Below, one piece after another: positions 41,560 to 50,718 of a stretch of DNA of 64,000 nucleotides. The stretch's first letter is position 1; each line of letters opens with the position of its first letter. Under the pieces are notes generated by a model. It saw only the letters and a list, made by a program, of their open reading frames with translations. It made no database searches and was not told the DNA's origin. This DNA comes from Streptomyces akebiae (GTDB taxonomy: Bacteria > Actinomycetota > Actinomycetes > Streptomycetales > Streptomycetaceae): contig NZ_CP080647.1 of the NCBI RefSeq assembly GCF_019599145.1, forward strand, positions 6,696,001-6,760,000, written 5' to 3'. A program made the translations under genes and the position numbers.

Positions 41560-43704
41560 ATGGGGGTGCCGGAAATAACGCGGGGCGGTGTTCCGGGTCT
41601 TATGGTGGCCGGCCGTTATCGGTTGGTCGAAAGCATCGGCCAGGGCGGAATGGGCCGGGTCTGGCGGGCCACCGACGAAATACTCGACCGTCAGGTGGCC
41701 GTCAAGGAAATGCGTATCGACGGTCACGACCCGGAGGACAGCCGCACCCGACGCGAGCGAACCCTGCGCGAGGCCAGGGCCACGGCCCGGATCGACCACC
41801 CCAACGTGGTACGCGTCTACGACGTCGTCGACGCGGGCGAACGGCTCTGGATCGTCATGGAGCTGGTCGACGGCCGCTCCCTGGAGCGACTGGTGGTGGA
41901 GGACGGCCCCCTCGACGCGCACGACACGGCCCGTATCGGCCTCGAACTCGTCGACGCGCTGGCTCAGGTGCACACACAGGGCGTGCTGCATCGCGACATC
42001 AAACCGGCCAACGTCCTGATCAGGCGTACGGGCTCCCACCGGGCCGTCCTCACCGACTTCGGCATCGCCGCCATCCAGAACGCCGAGGCCCTCACCATGG
42101 CCGGCATGCTCGTCGGCTCCCCCGACTACATGGCCCCCGAGCGCGTCTCCGGCAGCCCCCAGGGCCCGCCCTCCGACCTCTGGTCACTCGGCGCCACGCT
42201 CTGCGCGGCCCTCGGCGGACGTTCCCCCTTCTCCCGCTCCACCACCCTCGCCACCCTCCACGCGGTCCTCTACGAGGAGCCCGAACTCCCCGCAGCCGCG
42301 GGCCCCCTCCAACATCTCCTGGCCGCCCTCCTCGCGAAGGACCCCGACGCCCGGCCCGGCCTGCCCCAACTCACCGAGGCACTGCGCGCCATCACCGCAC
42401 CTCCGGCGGTCGCCCCGCCGACGCCGACGCCGACGGGGATGGGGATGGCTACGGCGACGGCAGAGCCGGGACCGCCGGACACGGAGGAAGGAGAGCCCGC
42501 CGGTGTGCCGGGTGTGCCGGGTGTGCCGGGCGAGTCGGGCCCTCGAACCGCACACGCCGCAGTGGGGCGCGAAGAACCGGAGTCCGGCATCGCGGAGTCC
42601 GCAACGGGCCCCGACGAGGCGAACGCGGGACCTCCGGCGCCGGTCGAGGAGAGGCCGAGGCCACCGGCCGGTAGCGCGCCACCGCCGACCGGCACCGCCC
42701 CGGAACCGGAACCGGAACCGGAGGCGACGCCCCCCTCGCCCGCACGAGCCCCGACCCAGGCAGCAAGCCCCACCCCCACAGCAAGCCCCACCCCCACAGC
42801 ACGTTCCGCCCCCCAACCCGACCGAGCCACCACCCCCGTCCGCCGCCGCACCCCTTTCCCGCCCCCTCCGCCCTTCGCGACCCAGCGCCCGGCAACCCCC
42901 GACCACCCTGACCTCGACCCCTCGCCCGAGACCCCCGCACACACGGCCGACAGCGACCTCCCGACCCGGCCCAGGCCCACCCCGGGGCTGAGTCCCGAAC
43001 CCACCCTCATGCCGCCCGGAGAACTCCCGGGCCCACCCGTGCCGTCCAGGCGTACGGAGCCCGACGATCCGCCGAGCCCCGTAGGCCCTCGACGGAACAA
43101 CCGCCGTATCGGCCTCGCCGCGGCCGCCGCCGTGGCCGTGACCGCCGCCGTGGCCGCGGTCGTCGTACCGGCGATGAACGGCTCGCCCGACGACAGGGAC
43201 GACAAGGCGTCGTCGACGACCACCTCGCCCTCCGGCCCGCATCCCACGCCCACCGTGGCCGGCACCTCCCGCCCACCGAAGCTTCCGCCGGGCGCCCGTA
43301 CGGAGGCCGGCGTCTTCGCCTGGGTCCCGCCCGACGGCTTCTCCCGGGAGGTGCACGCCGGCGCGGAGGTGCACTACACCTCGCCGGACGCCCGCCAGGA
43401 GATCGTCGGCAAGGCCTCCCTGGCGCGCGGCGACCTGCTGGAGCAATGGCGGAAGAAGGAGAAGAGCACCGGAGAGGGACCCGGATACCAGCGGATCCGT
43501 CTGGAGGAGACGGAGTTCCGCGGCGAGCCCGCCGTCGTGTGGGAGTACACCGTCACCGCCCAGGAACTGCCCTGGCACGTCCGCTCCCTGGGCTTCAACA
43601 CCGGCGGCAAGTCCTACCAGCTCACCACCTGGTACCACCCCGACATCGAAGACCGCGCCCTCCCGATCTACGAGAAGGTCGAGGAGAGCTTCACCCCCCT
43701 GTAG
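41560..43704 (+). CDS. Membrane Ser/Thr protein kinase (PknB type)
   Basis: A 714-residue Hanks-type kinase. The glycine loop is GQGGMGRVW near 27-36, the ATP Lys is Lys49 in VAVKEM, the catalytic loop is HRDIKPANVL at 144, DFG at 166, and YMAPERV follows. After about residue 285 comes a 220-residue Pro/Thr/Glu-rich linker with short tandem repeats (VPG, PEPE, SPTPTA). One helix near 516-537 crosses the membrane, and a 180-residue external domain (GVFAWVPPDGFSREVHAG onward) has no PASTA repeats and is presumably the sensor. ATG at 41560; GTG two codons later is possible. Divergent from the LPRTG protein. Confidence 0.92.
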   Translation: MGVPEITRGGVPGLMVAGRYRLVESIGQGGMGRVWRATDEILDRQVAVKEMRIDGHDPEDSRTRRERTLREARATARIDHPNVVRVYDVVDAGERLWIVMELVDGRSLERLVVEDGPLDAHDTARIGLELVDALAQVHTQGVLHRDIKPANVLIRRTGSHRAVLTDFGIAAIQNAEALTMAGMLVGSPDYMAPERVSGSPQGPPSDLWSLGATLCAALGGRSPFSRSTTLATLHAVLYEEPELPAAAGPLQHLLAALLAKDPDARPGLPQLTEALRAITAPPAVAPPTPTPTGMGMATATAEPGPPDTEEGEPAGVPGVPGVPGESGPRTAHAAVGREEPESGIAESATGPDEANAGPPAPVEERPRPPAGSAPPPTGTAPEPEPEPEATPPSPARAPTQAASPTPTASPTPTARSAPQPDRATTPVRRRTPFPPPPPFATQRPATPDHPDLDPSPETPAHTADSDLPTRPRPTPGLSPEPTLMPPGELPGPPVPSRRTEPDDPPSPVGPRRNNRRIGLAAAAAVAVTAAVAAVVVPAMNGSPDDRDDKASSTTTSPSGPHPTPTVAGTSRPPKLPPGARTEAGVFAWVPPDGFSREVHAGAEVHYTSPDARQEIVGKASLARGDLLEQWRKKEKSTGEGPGYQRIRLEETEFRGEPAVVWEYTVTAQELPWHVRSLGFNTGGKSYQLTTWYHPDIEDRALPIYEKVEESFTPL

Positions 43705-43710
43705 GCCCGG

Positions 43711-43740
43711 AGAGGCCCCGAGAGGCCTCGAGAGGCCCCG
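43711..43740. repeat. 10-bp tandem repeat after the kinase gene
   Basis: AGAGGCCCCG is repeated three times (the middle copy AGAGGCCTCG), followed by a partial AGAG. It lies between the convergent kinase and permease genes. Confidence 0.8.
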
Positions 43741-43801
43741 AGAGCACGAAAAGGGGCCCGGCAGCGGGCGAACCGCCACCGGACCCCCGACCTCGGAGAG
43801 G

Positions 43802-45259
43802 TCAGTGCACCTTGTCGGACACCTCGGCGGTGGCGGACTTCCCGCCCCGGACCTTCTCCTTCACGAGCGCGATGCCGACGACGACCGCCGCGACCAGCAG
43901 CGACAGGAGCAGGATCTCGCGGTTGCCGTGCTCGGTGTCGGTGAGCATGTAGCCGAGGACGAAGAGGATCAGCCCGATGGTGGCCCACGTCAGATACGGG
44001 TACAGCCACATCTTCACGACGAGCTTCTCCGGCGTCTCCCGCTCGATGATCCGCCGCATGCGCAGCTGGGAGAAGCAGATGACGAGCCACACGAACAGGG
44101 CGACCGCACCGGAGGAGTTGACCAGGAAGAGGAAGACACCCTCGGGGAAGAAGTAGTTGAAGACGACCGCGACGAACCCGAAGACCACCGAGGACAGGAT
44201 GGCCGCCATCGGCACACCCCGCGCGTTCGTACGGCCGAACGCGCGCGGCGCGTCACCGCGCTCACCCAGGGAGAACGCCATCCGCGACGCGGTGTAGAGA
44301 CCGGAGTTGAGACAGGACAGCACCGAGGTCAGCACGATGAAGTTCATGATCTGCCCCGCGTGCGCGATCCCCAGGGAGTCCAGGGCGGCCACGTAGGAGC
44401 CCTTCTCCTTGATCGACGGGTCGTTCCACGGCAGCAGTGTCACCACGACGAAGATCGAGCCGAGGTAGAAGACGCCGATCCGCCAGATGATGCTGTTGGT
44501 GGACTTGGTGACCGCCTTCTGCGGGTTCTCCGTCTCCCCGGCGGCCAGTGTGGCGATCTCGCTGCCCATGAAGGAGAAGACGACCAGCAGCACACCGATG
44601 AGGATGGCGCCCGCGCCGTTGGGCAGGAACCCGCCGTGGTCGGTCAGGTTGGCCAGCCCGGCCTTCTCGGTCTCGGCGCCCGGCAGCAGCCCGAAGACGG
44701 CGAGCCCGCCCACCACGATGAACGCGGCGATCGCGACGACCTTGATCCCGGCGAACCAGAACTCGAACTCACCGTAGGAACCGACCGACACCAGGTTCGT
44801 GGCGGTCAGCACGACCATCACGATCAGCGCCCAGCCCCACTGCGGGACGGCGGGGATCCAGCCCTCCAGGATCACCGCACCCGCGGTCGCCTCGACCGCG
44901 AGCACGACGACCCAGAAGAACCAGTAAAGCCAGCCGATCGAGAACCCGGCCCAGCGCCCGAGCGCGCGGTCGGCGTGGGCCGAGAACGAACCCGAGGTCG
45001 GGTTGGCGGCGGACATCTCACCGAGCATCCGCATCACCAGCACCACCATCGTGCCGACGAGCGCGTACGACAGCAGGATGCCGGGACCGGCCGTGGCGAT
45101 GCCGGAACTCGACCCGACGAAGAGACCGGCACCGATCACACCACCGATGGCGATCATCGACAGATGACGGTTCTTGAGGCCGGCGTGCAGACCGGGTGAG
45201 GGGGGTGAGGAGGAGCCTTGGGTGTCTGCCGGGTTCGGCAGAGTCGGCTGCGAGGTCAT
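43802..45259 (-). CDS. Amino acid permease (APC superfamily), second copy
   Basis: A 485-residue AAT-type transporter close to the one at 30872-32257. It shows HAGLKNRHLSMIAIGGVIGA, GPGILLSYALVGTMVVLVMR and GEMSAANPTSGSFSAHADRA, and about twelve helices. The start ATG at 45259 is supported by AAAGGAA about ten bases upstream, a weak ribosome site. Expected to take up amino acids or GABA with protons. Divergent from rpiB with a structured 276-bp leader region. Confidence 0.92.
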   Translation of the reverse strand: MTSQPTLPNPADTQGSSSPPSPGLHAGLKNRHLSMIAIGGVIGAGLFVGSSSGIATAGPGILLSYALVGTMVVLVMRMLGEMSAANPTSGSFSAHADRALGRWAGFSIGWLYWFFWVVVLAVEATAGAVILEGWIPAVPQWGWALIVMVVLTATNLVSVGSYGEFEFWFAGIKVVAIAAFIVVGGLAVFGLLPGAETEKAGLANLTDHGGFLPNGAGAILIGVLLVVFSFMGSEIATLAAGETENPQKAVTKSTNSIIWRIGVFYLGSIFVVVTLLPWNDPSIKEKGSYVAALDSLGIAHAGQIMNFIVLTSVLSCLNSGLYTASRMAFSLGERGDAPRAFGRTNARGVPMAAILSSVVFGFVAVVFNYFFPEGVFLFLVNSSGAVALFVWLVICFSQLRMRRIIERETPEKLVVKMWLYPYLTWATIGLILFVLGYMLTDTEHGNREILLLSLLVAAVVVGIALVKEKVRGGKSATAEVSDKVH

Positions 45260-45324
45260 GGGGGGAGGTTTCCTTTGCGCCGTTGTGGGGACTTCCGTGC
45301 GTCTGCCCAAGGACTCCCCGATCG

Positions 45325-45351
45325 ACTCTCGTCAGAGCGGGGGACGAGAGT
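45325..45351. promoter_or_regulatory. Hairpin in the permease leader
   Basis: ACTCTCGTC at 45325-45333 pairs with GACGAGAGT at 45343-45351. It would be in the 5' leader of the permease mRNA; role unknown. Confidence 0.45.
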
Positions 45352-45439
45352 GCACAGCCGGGGGCCGATGGGCCGCTGTAAAGATCGGTCCAGTGAATCG
45401 GAGGTGCAGGCAATCCTGAACCTTTGAATCCAGATCGTT

Positions 45440-45460
45440 ACTTGAGGTTTACTTGAGGTT
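45440..45460. repeat. 11-bp direct repeat upstream of rpiB
   Basis: ACTTGAGGTT occurs at 45440-45449 and 45451-45460, one helical turn apart, in an AT-richer stretch. It could bind a regulator; none is identifiable. Confidence 0.5.
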
Positions 45461-45535
45461 CTGTGGTTCGGCTCACGGTTTCCTGGTCCCACACCCCGTC
45501 GTGCCGCGCCGAAACGCGCGTGTCACACTCGGACC

Positions 45536-46021
45536 ATGCGCGTCTACCTCGGCTCGGATCACGCCGGATACGAACTCAAGAACCACCTCGTCGAGTGGCT
45601 GAAGGCCGCCGGCCACGAGCCCGTCGACTGCGGGCCCCACATCTACGACGCCCAGGACGACTACCCGCCGTTCTGCCTCCGCGCGGCGGAGCGCACGGCC
45701 GCGGACCCCGGGTCCCTCGGCATCGTCATCGGCGGCTCGGGCAACGGGGAGCAGATCGCCGCGAACAAGGTGGCCGGCGTCCGCGCGGCCCTCGCGTGGA
45801 GCGCCGAGACCGCAGCGCTCGGCCGCGAGCACAACAACGCGAACGTGGTCGCGGTCGGCGCCCGGATGCACTCCCAGGAAGACGCGACCAAGTTCGTCGA
45901 GACCTTCCTCAACACCCCGTTCTCCGGTGACGAGCGTCACATCCGCCGTATCGACATGCTGGCGTCCTACGAGACGACGGGCGACCTGCCGCCGATCCCG
46001 GCCCACCACCCCCAGCCGTAG
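45536..46021 (+). CDS. rpiB: Ribose-5-phosphate isomerase B
   Basis: A 161-residue LacAB/RpiB enzyme that interconverts ribose 5-phosphate and ribulose 5-phosphate. It has the start MRVYLGSDHAGYELK, the active-site loop GIVIGGSGNGEQIAANKVAG where a Ser stands in place of the E. coli catalytic Cys as in mycobacteria, and REHNNANVVAVGARM. Length fits actinobacterial enzymes. No ribosome site is evident and CACACT lies six bases before the ATG, so the mRNA may be leaderless. Confidence 0.93.
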   Translation: MRVYLGSDHAGYELKNHLVEWLKAAGHEPVDCGPHIYDAQDDYPPFCLRAAERTAADPGSLGIVIGGSGNGEQIAANKVAGVRAALAWSAETAALGREHNNANVVAVGARMHSQEDATKFVETFLNTPFSGDERHIRRIDMLASYETTGDLPPIPAHHPQP

Positions 46022-46120
46022 CCTCCCGCACCCCGCCTACGAGCCCGACCTGCCGGGCTCGGGCGGGTGGCCGCGTCTCCGGTGAGGCTCCCCCGCGCAG
46101 GGCCGCCGCCCTCCGGGCTC

Positions 46121-46220
46121 GCAGGGCCTGGGCTTCCAGGCCCGCAGGACCTGAGCTTCCAGGCCCGCAGGGCCTGGGCTTTCAGGGGCGCGGGGAACTG
46201 CGCGAGAAGCCCCACGCACC
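46121..46220 (+). repeat. 23-bp tandem repeat running into the dispersed GC-rich element
   Basis: Units start at 46121, 46144 and 46167 (GCAGGGCCTGGGCTTCCAGG type); the third merges into CAGGGGCGCGGGGAACTGCG at about 46183, the dispersed element on the plus strand downstream of rpiB. The gap 46022-46274 holds no gene. Confidence 0.85.
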
Positions 46221-46274
46221 CGCACTCGACAACGCACCCCAACCACCCCCACCCCCCGAACCCCGGAGGACCCC

Positions 46275-47126
46275 GTGCCGGAGGGGCACACCATCCACCG
46301 TCTCGCCGAAGACTGCCTCACCCACTTCGGCACCGGCGGCACCGGCGGCACCGGCACCGGCACCGGCCGGAACGTCCACGTCACCAGCCCTCAGGGCAAG
46401 TTCGCCGACGCGGCCGCCCTCCTCACCGACACCCCCCTCCACACCGCCGAGGCCCACGGCAAACACCTCTTCCTGCACTTCGGCGACGCGGACGCAGAGG
46501 AACGCGTCCACATCCACCTCGGCCTCTTCGGCAAGGTCACCTTCGGCCCCGCCCCCGCGCCCCCGCCCACGGACACCGTCCGCCTCCGACTGCGCAACGA
46601 CACGGCGTACATGGACCTCCGGGGCCCGACGACCTGCGCCCTGATCACGGACGCCGAGAAGCAGGCCGTACACGCACGCCTCGGCCCGGACCCACTCCGC
46701 CCCGACGCCGACCCGGCACGCGCGTACGCCCGCGTCTCCCGCAGCCGTACGACGATCGCCGCGCTCCTCATGGACCAGAAGGTGATCGCGGGCGTCGGCA
46801 ACGTCTACCGCGCGGAGGTCCTCTTCCGGCACGGCATCGACCCGTACCGCGCGGGCAGGGACATCACCCCGGCGGAGTGGGACGCCATCTGGGCCGACCT
46901 CGTCGCCCTGATGCGCGAGGGCGTACGCCACAACCGCATCGACACGGTCCGCCCCGAACACCTCCCGGAGGCGATGGGCCGTCCGCCCCGCGTCGACGAC
47001 CACGGCGGTGAGGTGTACGTGTACCGCAGGGCGACTCTGCCCTGTCACATCTGTGGTGGCGAGATCCGCACCGCCGATCTCGCCGCCCGCAACCTCTTCT
47101 GGTGCCCGTCCTGCCAACAGCGGTGA
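46275..47126 (+). CDS. Fpg/Nei-family DNA glycosylase
   Basis: A 283-residue base-excision enzyme removing oxidised bases and nicking the strand. The catalytic start is PEGHTIHRLA (Pro2 nucleophile, Glu3) typical of actinobacterial Nei2 proteins; the Lys is in AHGKHLFLHFG; the H2TH region is ALLMDQKVIAGVGNVYRAEV; the zinc finger is CHICGGEI and CPSCQQR. Residues about 19-30 are a GTGGTGGTGTGTG stretch encoded by repeated GGCACC words, an unusual insertion. GTG start. Probably acts in oxidative DNA repair. Confidence 0.92.
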   Translation: MPEGHTIHRLAEDCLTHFGTGGTGGTGTGTGRNVHVTSPQGKFADAAALLTDTPLHTAEAHGKHLFLHFGDADAEERVHIHLGLFGKVTFGPAPAPPPTDTVRLRLRNDTAYMDLRGPTTCALITDAEKQAVHARLGPDPLRPDADPARAYARVSRSRTTIAALLMDQKVIAGVGNVYRAEVLFRHGIDPYRAGRDITPAEWDAIWADLVALMREGVRHNRIDTVRPEHLPEAMGRPPRVDDHGGEVYVYRRATLPCHICGGEIRTADLAARNLFWCPSCQQR

Positions 47127-47172
47127 ACCCGCGCGCGACAGCGGTGCACCCGCGCACTCCTGCCCCGATGCC

Positions 47173-48420
47173 CTAGAACCCGTGCGGCAGCCAAGGCGCG
47201 AGCCCCGATGACAGGAAGGCCGTGGACGCCTCGGCCAGCGCCCCCTCGCGCAGTTCCCGCACCAGCCCGGCCGCGGCCAGGGAGGCCAGGCTCACGCCAC
47301 CCAGATAGGCCGCCCCCAACTCCCGTACCGAGAGGGAGAGATCGGCGGCGTCGGCGGTCCGTTCGCAGGTCGCGCCCTTGGTGTCGCCGGTGAGCCGCCA
47401 ACGCCCCTCGTTCCAGGGACAGAAGGCGTCCTCGACCTCCAACACGACGTCCAGCGGCGCCTGATAGGTCCGAGTCCGCAGCGCGGCACCGACCTCGACG
47501 AGCCGCAGATGCAGATCGTCCCTGACCCGCAGCCCGCACCGGCGGATGTCCGACACCAGGTGCAGCACCGGCTCGTCCACCGGCAGCCGGTGGGCGACCA
47601 CGCACTGCGTCAGGTCGATGTCGAAGAGGAACCGCCACAACGCGGCCCGCGCGGTCGGGTCCGCGGCCTCCAGCGAGCTCAACTGGACGACGCCCTCCGG
47701 CCCGGCCTGCCCCCAGTCGGGCTTGATCCGGAAGCGGGCGTAGCCCACCACCTCGGAACCGCCCCCGGCACCCGCACGCTCGGCCACCACGCACTGCAGC
47801 GGCGAGGCCCCGTCCCGGTGGCGTTCGGTGTCGAGCAGGTCCACCCGCTCCCAGCCGGGCCGCCGCTCCAGCATCCCCGGCCGCTCCGGCACGCGGCGGG
47901 CGTACACCGCCTCGCACACGTCGAGCACCTCGGCGGGATCCGCGTACCGCAGCCGTACGTCGTCCGTGCCGGGCGGCAGGGACAGCCGTACCCGGGCGGT
48001 GTCGAAGTCGGCGGCGAGACGGTGGGTGGCCAGGCCGTATCCGAAGCGGCCGTAGATCATCGGCTCGGACGCGGTGAGCACGGCCAGCGGCTCGCCCCAG
48101 GAGCGGATGTCGTCCAACTGGCGCCGCATCATGGACGTCAGCACCCCGCGCCGCCGGTGCGTGGCCGCGACGCCGACCATCGTCACGCCCGCCGCCGGGA
48201 CGACGGCGCCCCCGGGCACCGCGAGCCGGAAGTCGAACGCCCCGGCCGTGCCCACGCATTGGTCGCCGTCCCACACGCCGATCGAGCGGTCGTACGGAGT
48301 GAGTGCCTTCCACAACTCCCGTTCCTCGGCGGGTTCGACGGCGCCGCCGAAGGCGCGGAGGAGGTTGTCGTACCAGACGTTCCAGTCTTCCTTGCGCAGC
48401 GCCCGCAGCTCAGTGGTCAT
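47173..48420 (-). CDS. Eis-like GNAT acetyltransferase
   Basis: A 415-residue protein of the enhanced-intracellular-survival type: an N-terminal GNAT domain (GVTMVGVAATHRRRGVLTSM, the acetyl-CoA loop near 83), a second GNAT-like domain, and a C-terminal SCP2-like domain. The C-terminus ends in Phe, whose carboxylate is the general base in Eis. EPMIYGRFGYGLAT is characteristic. Eis acetylates amines in aminoglycosides and proteins; natural substrate here is unknown. ATG at 48420 lacks a clear ribosome site. Confidence 0.88.
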   Translation of the reverse strand: MTTELRALRKEDWNVWYDNLLRAFGGAVEPAEERELWKALTPYDRSIGVWDGDQCVGTAGAFDFRLAVPGGAVVPAAGVTMVGVAATHRRRGVLTSMMRRQLDDIRSWGEPLAVLTASEPMIYGRFGYGLATHRLAADFDTARVRLSLPPGTDDVRLRYADPAEVLDVCEAVYARRVPERPGMLERRPGWERVDLLDTERHRDGASPLQCVVAERAGAGGGSEVVGYARFRIKPDWGQAGPEGVVQLSSLEAADPTARAALWRFLFDIDLTQCVVAHRLPVDEPVLHLVSDIRRCGLRVRDDLHLRLVEVGAALRTRTYQAPLDVVLEVEDAFCPWNEGRWRLTGDTKGATCERTADAADLSLSVRELGAAYLGGVSLASLAAAGLVRELREGALAEASTAFLSSGLAPWLPHGF

Positions 48421-48645
48421 ACGTCATGCCTAGCAGGGCGATCCGGTACGAGCGAACGAATTTGCCCCGCGCGTCGCCGTTCGACGTGGGATCCTTCCCA
48501 GGTGCCGCACGGAGGGCGCACGGGGGCCGAATCACGCGTTCCGGTGTGAGATCTGTGTGAGATTCGTCGTGAACCGGCCCTCGGAAGGGGGACAAGTAGG
48601 ACCTCCTGTGCACAGGGGCTGGTCCGATGGATAAGGTCCCGAACA

Positions 48646-49818
48646 ATGGCAGCAGGACGAGAGCGGCGCGCGGCGGCCGATACGCTCACGGCCCGGATGA
48701 AGAAGCTGGTTCACCGGGCCCGCACCGGCGTGCGCAAATCCGCCGTCGACTACTTCCGCGGGGACGGCTCCGACTGGATCGCCCTCGCCGGTCTGCTGAT
48801 GATGATCCCGCTGATCGCCTGCTTCACGATGATCAACGAGGTCTGGTTCTCGCCCGCCGCCCTTGTCCTCCCCATCGTCGCGGGCGGTCTGCTGCTCCGG
48901 CCCGCCAGCCTCCTCGGCCTCTACGCGGCCGCGGCGACCGCGCTGATCGTGGAGTCCGTGAAGCTCGGCCCCTACACCGACGGTCCGGCCCGGGTCACGC
49001 CCGGCACCGTGCTGGTGGTCGCCGCCTGCGGTTTCTTCGGTCTCCTCATCGCCCAGTTCCGCAGTCGCGTCGGCGTCCCCTGGCGACGCGGCGGCACCAT
49101 GCTCTTCGACCTGCGCGAACGCATCCGGGTGCAGAGCAAGCTGCCGCAACTGCCGACCGGTTGGCACCGCGAGATGGCCCTGCGCCCGGCGGGCGGCCAG
49201 TCGTTCTCCGGCGACTTCGTCGTGGCCGCCCGGACGAACGGCGGCCGCACCCTCGAAGTCGTCCTCACCGACGTCTCCGGCAAGGGCATGGACGCGGGCT
49301 CCCGAGCCCTGCTCCTCTCCGGCGCCTTCGGCGGCCTGCTGGGCTCGCTCCCGCCGCACGCGTTCCTCCCGGCGGCCAACGGCTACCTTCTGCGCCAGGA
49401 CTGGGACGAGGGTTTCGCGACCTCCATCCACCTCGTCCTCGACCTCGACTCCGGCGACTACGAACTCTTCTCCGCCGGCCACCCGCCGGGCCTCCAGCTC
49501 AGCGCCGGCACCGGCCGCTGGGAGGAGAAGGTGGCCGAGGGCCCCCTCCTCGGTGTCTACGACGGCGCCCAGTTCGACCCCGTCAAGGGCTCCCTGCGCC
49601 CCGGCGACGTCCTGATGCTCTTCACCGACGGCCTCGTCGAGACCTCCGACCGCGACATCGTCGAAGGCATCGACCGCCTCACCGGCGAGGCCGACCGCTA
49701 CGTCGCCGGTGGCTTCCACGGCGCCGCCTGGCACCTGATCGAAGCGGTCGCCAAGGACGTCAACGACGACCGGGCCCTCCTACTGATCTGCCGAGAAGGC
49801 CCCACAGCAACAAGGTGA
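48646..49818 (+). CDS. Membrane PP2C-type (SpoIIE) phosphatase
   Basis: A 390-residue protein with an N-terminal basic region, three or four hydrophobic helices at about 45-145 (IALAGLLMMIPLIACFTMIN, LVLPIVAGGLLLR, VLVVAACGFFGLLIAQF) and a SpoIIE/PP2C domain from about 165: GGQSFSGDFVVAAR, VLTDVSGKGMDAG, FSAGHPPGLQL and LMLFTDGLVETSD, which carry the metal-binding Asp/Gly motifs. Such phosphatases often dephosphorylate anti-anti-sigma factors or other Ser/Thr proteins. There is no GAF or PAS sensor, so the membrane region may sense. Target unknown. Confidence 0.9.
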   Translation: MAAGRERRAAADTLTARMKKLVHRARTGVRKSAVDYFRGDGSDWIALAGLLMMIPLIACFTMINEVWFSPAALVLPIVAGGLLLRPASLLGLYAAAATALIVESVKLGPYTDGPARVTPGTVLVVAACGFFGLLIAQFRSRVGVPWRRGGTMLFDLRERIRVQSKLPQLPTGWHREMALRPAGGQSFSGDFVVAARTNGGRTLEVVLTDVSGKGMDAGSRALLLSGAFGGLLGSLPPHAFLPAANGYLLRQDWDEGFATSIHLVLDLDSGDYELFSAGHPPGLQLSAGTGRWEEKVAEGPLLGVYDGAQFDPVKGSLRPGDVLMLFTDGLVETSDRDIVEGIDRLTGEADRYVAGGFHGAAWHLIEAVAKDVNDDRALLLICREGPTATR

Positions 49819-49870
49819 ACGCCCCCGAAGCTCCGGCCGCCCCCCCGCACGGGGCTGGAGCACGGTGTGC

Positions 49871-49908
49871 GTCTTCGAGGGCGTGAGGTACCGCGTGCCC
49901 TCGAAGAC
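49871..49908. terminator. Hairpin after the phosphatase gene
   Basis: GTCTTCGAGGGC at 49871-49882 pairs with GCCCTCGAAGAC at 49897-49908. It is 53 bases beyond the phosphatase stop. Confidence 0.7.
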
Positions 49909-50060
49909 GCCGGGAACGGCGCGCTCCTCAGGGGCGCCGGGAACCGCGCGCTCCTCAGGGGCGCGGGGAACTGCGCGAGCAACCACGATGAACCCGCACC
50001 CACCACGCACCACACCCACCCCCCCCCACCTCCCCCATCACCCCCCATCACCCCCACCCC
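49908..50060 (+). repeat. 27-bp tandem copies of the dispersed GC-rich element plus C-rich tract
   Basis: Units start at 49908, 49935 and 49962 (CGCCGGGAACCGCGCGCTCC type); the third is the standard element, CGCGGGGAACTGCGCGAGCA, on the plus strand. From about 50006 a C-rich tract with CCCCCCAT words runs to about 50060. The 364-bp gap 49819-50182 contains no gene. Confidence 0.8.
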
Positions 50061-50182
50061 ACCCCGACCTCCCAGGCACCCAAGGGGGTCGAAGGGGCAC
50101 AGCCCCTGGAGGACGGGACGGGTAGGGGAGGCGGGGGCGACAATCAGGACCGCAACCACAAACCCACAGGAGCCCGACCCCG

Positions 50183-50674
50183 ATGCCCCCGACCCCGATG
50201 CCCCCGACCCACCTCACCCTCCCCGAAGTAGAGACCCTCGCCCGCACCGCCCACGCCCCCCAGACCGACAAGGCCGGCCGCCCCTACACCGAACACCTCC
50301 AAGCGGTCGCCCACGGCGTAGCCACCCGCGGCGGCGACCCCGACCAGATCGCCGCAGCCTGGCTGCACGACGCCCTGGAGGACGACGCCCTCACCGAGGA
50401 GTGGCTGACCCAGGCCCCCCTGACCGCCCGCACGAAGGCCATCGTCCTGGCCCTCACCAAACACCCCGGCGAACCCCCGGAGGACTACGCCGCCCGCATC
50501 CTCGCCACCCCCGGCGCCCTCCTGGTCAAACAGTCCGACCTGGCGCACAACGCGAATCCCGCCCGCCTGGCCGCCCTGGACACCCCCACCCGCACCCGCC
50601 TGACCGCCAAGTACGCCCACATGCGAAACCTCCTCGGCCTGCCGGACGAACCGACGACCGAGGAGGCGATGTGA
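50183..50674 (+). CDS. HD-domain phosphohydrolase (MESH1/SpoT-like)
   Basis: A 163-residue metal-dependent HD protein. The metal-binding residues are visible: His in YTEHLQAVAHGVATRGG, HD in WLHDALEDD and a late Asp in KQSDLAHNANP. The overall order, with HDALED and the downstream KxxDLxHN, matches single-domain (p)ppGpp hydrolases. The start is MPPTPMPPTHLTLP at 50183; the repeated MPPTP leaves a second ATG at 50198. AGGAG is ten bases before the first. Substrate, either alarmone or another nucleotide, is inferred. Confidence 0.82.
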   Translation: MPPTPMPPTHLTLPEVETLARTAHAPQTDKAGRPYTEHLQAVAHGVATRGGDPDQIAAAWLHDALEDDALTEEWLTQAPLTARTKAIVLALTKHPGEPPEDYAARILATPGALLVKQSDLAHNANPARLAALDTPTRTRLTAKYAHMRNLLGLPDEPTTEEAM

Positions 50675-50718
50675 CGCATCCGGCGAGGCAGCGGTGAAAC
50701 GGCCCACGCCCCGTGGGG

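Noticed and set aside
45440..45460. PHO box
   Set aside because: The 11-bp spacing fits, but the sequence does not match the Streptomyces GTTCAYY-type half-sites.
46121..46189. Tandem repeat considered as a CRISPR array
   Set aside because: Units are contiguous without spacers and no cas genes are near.
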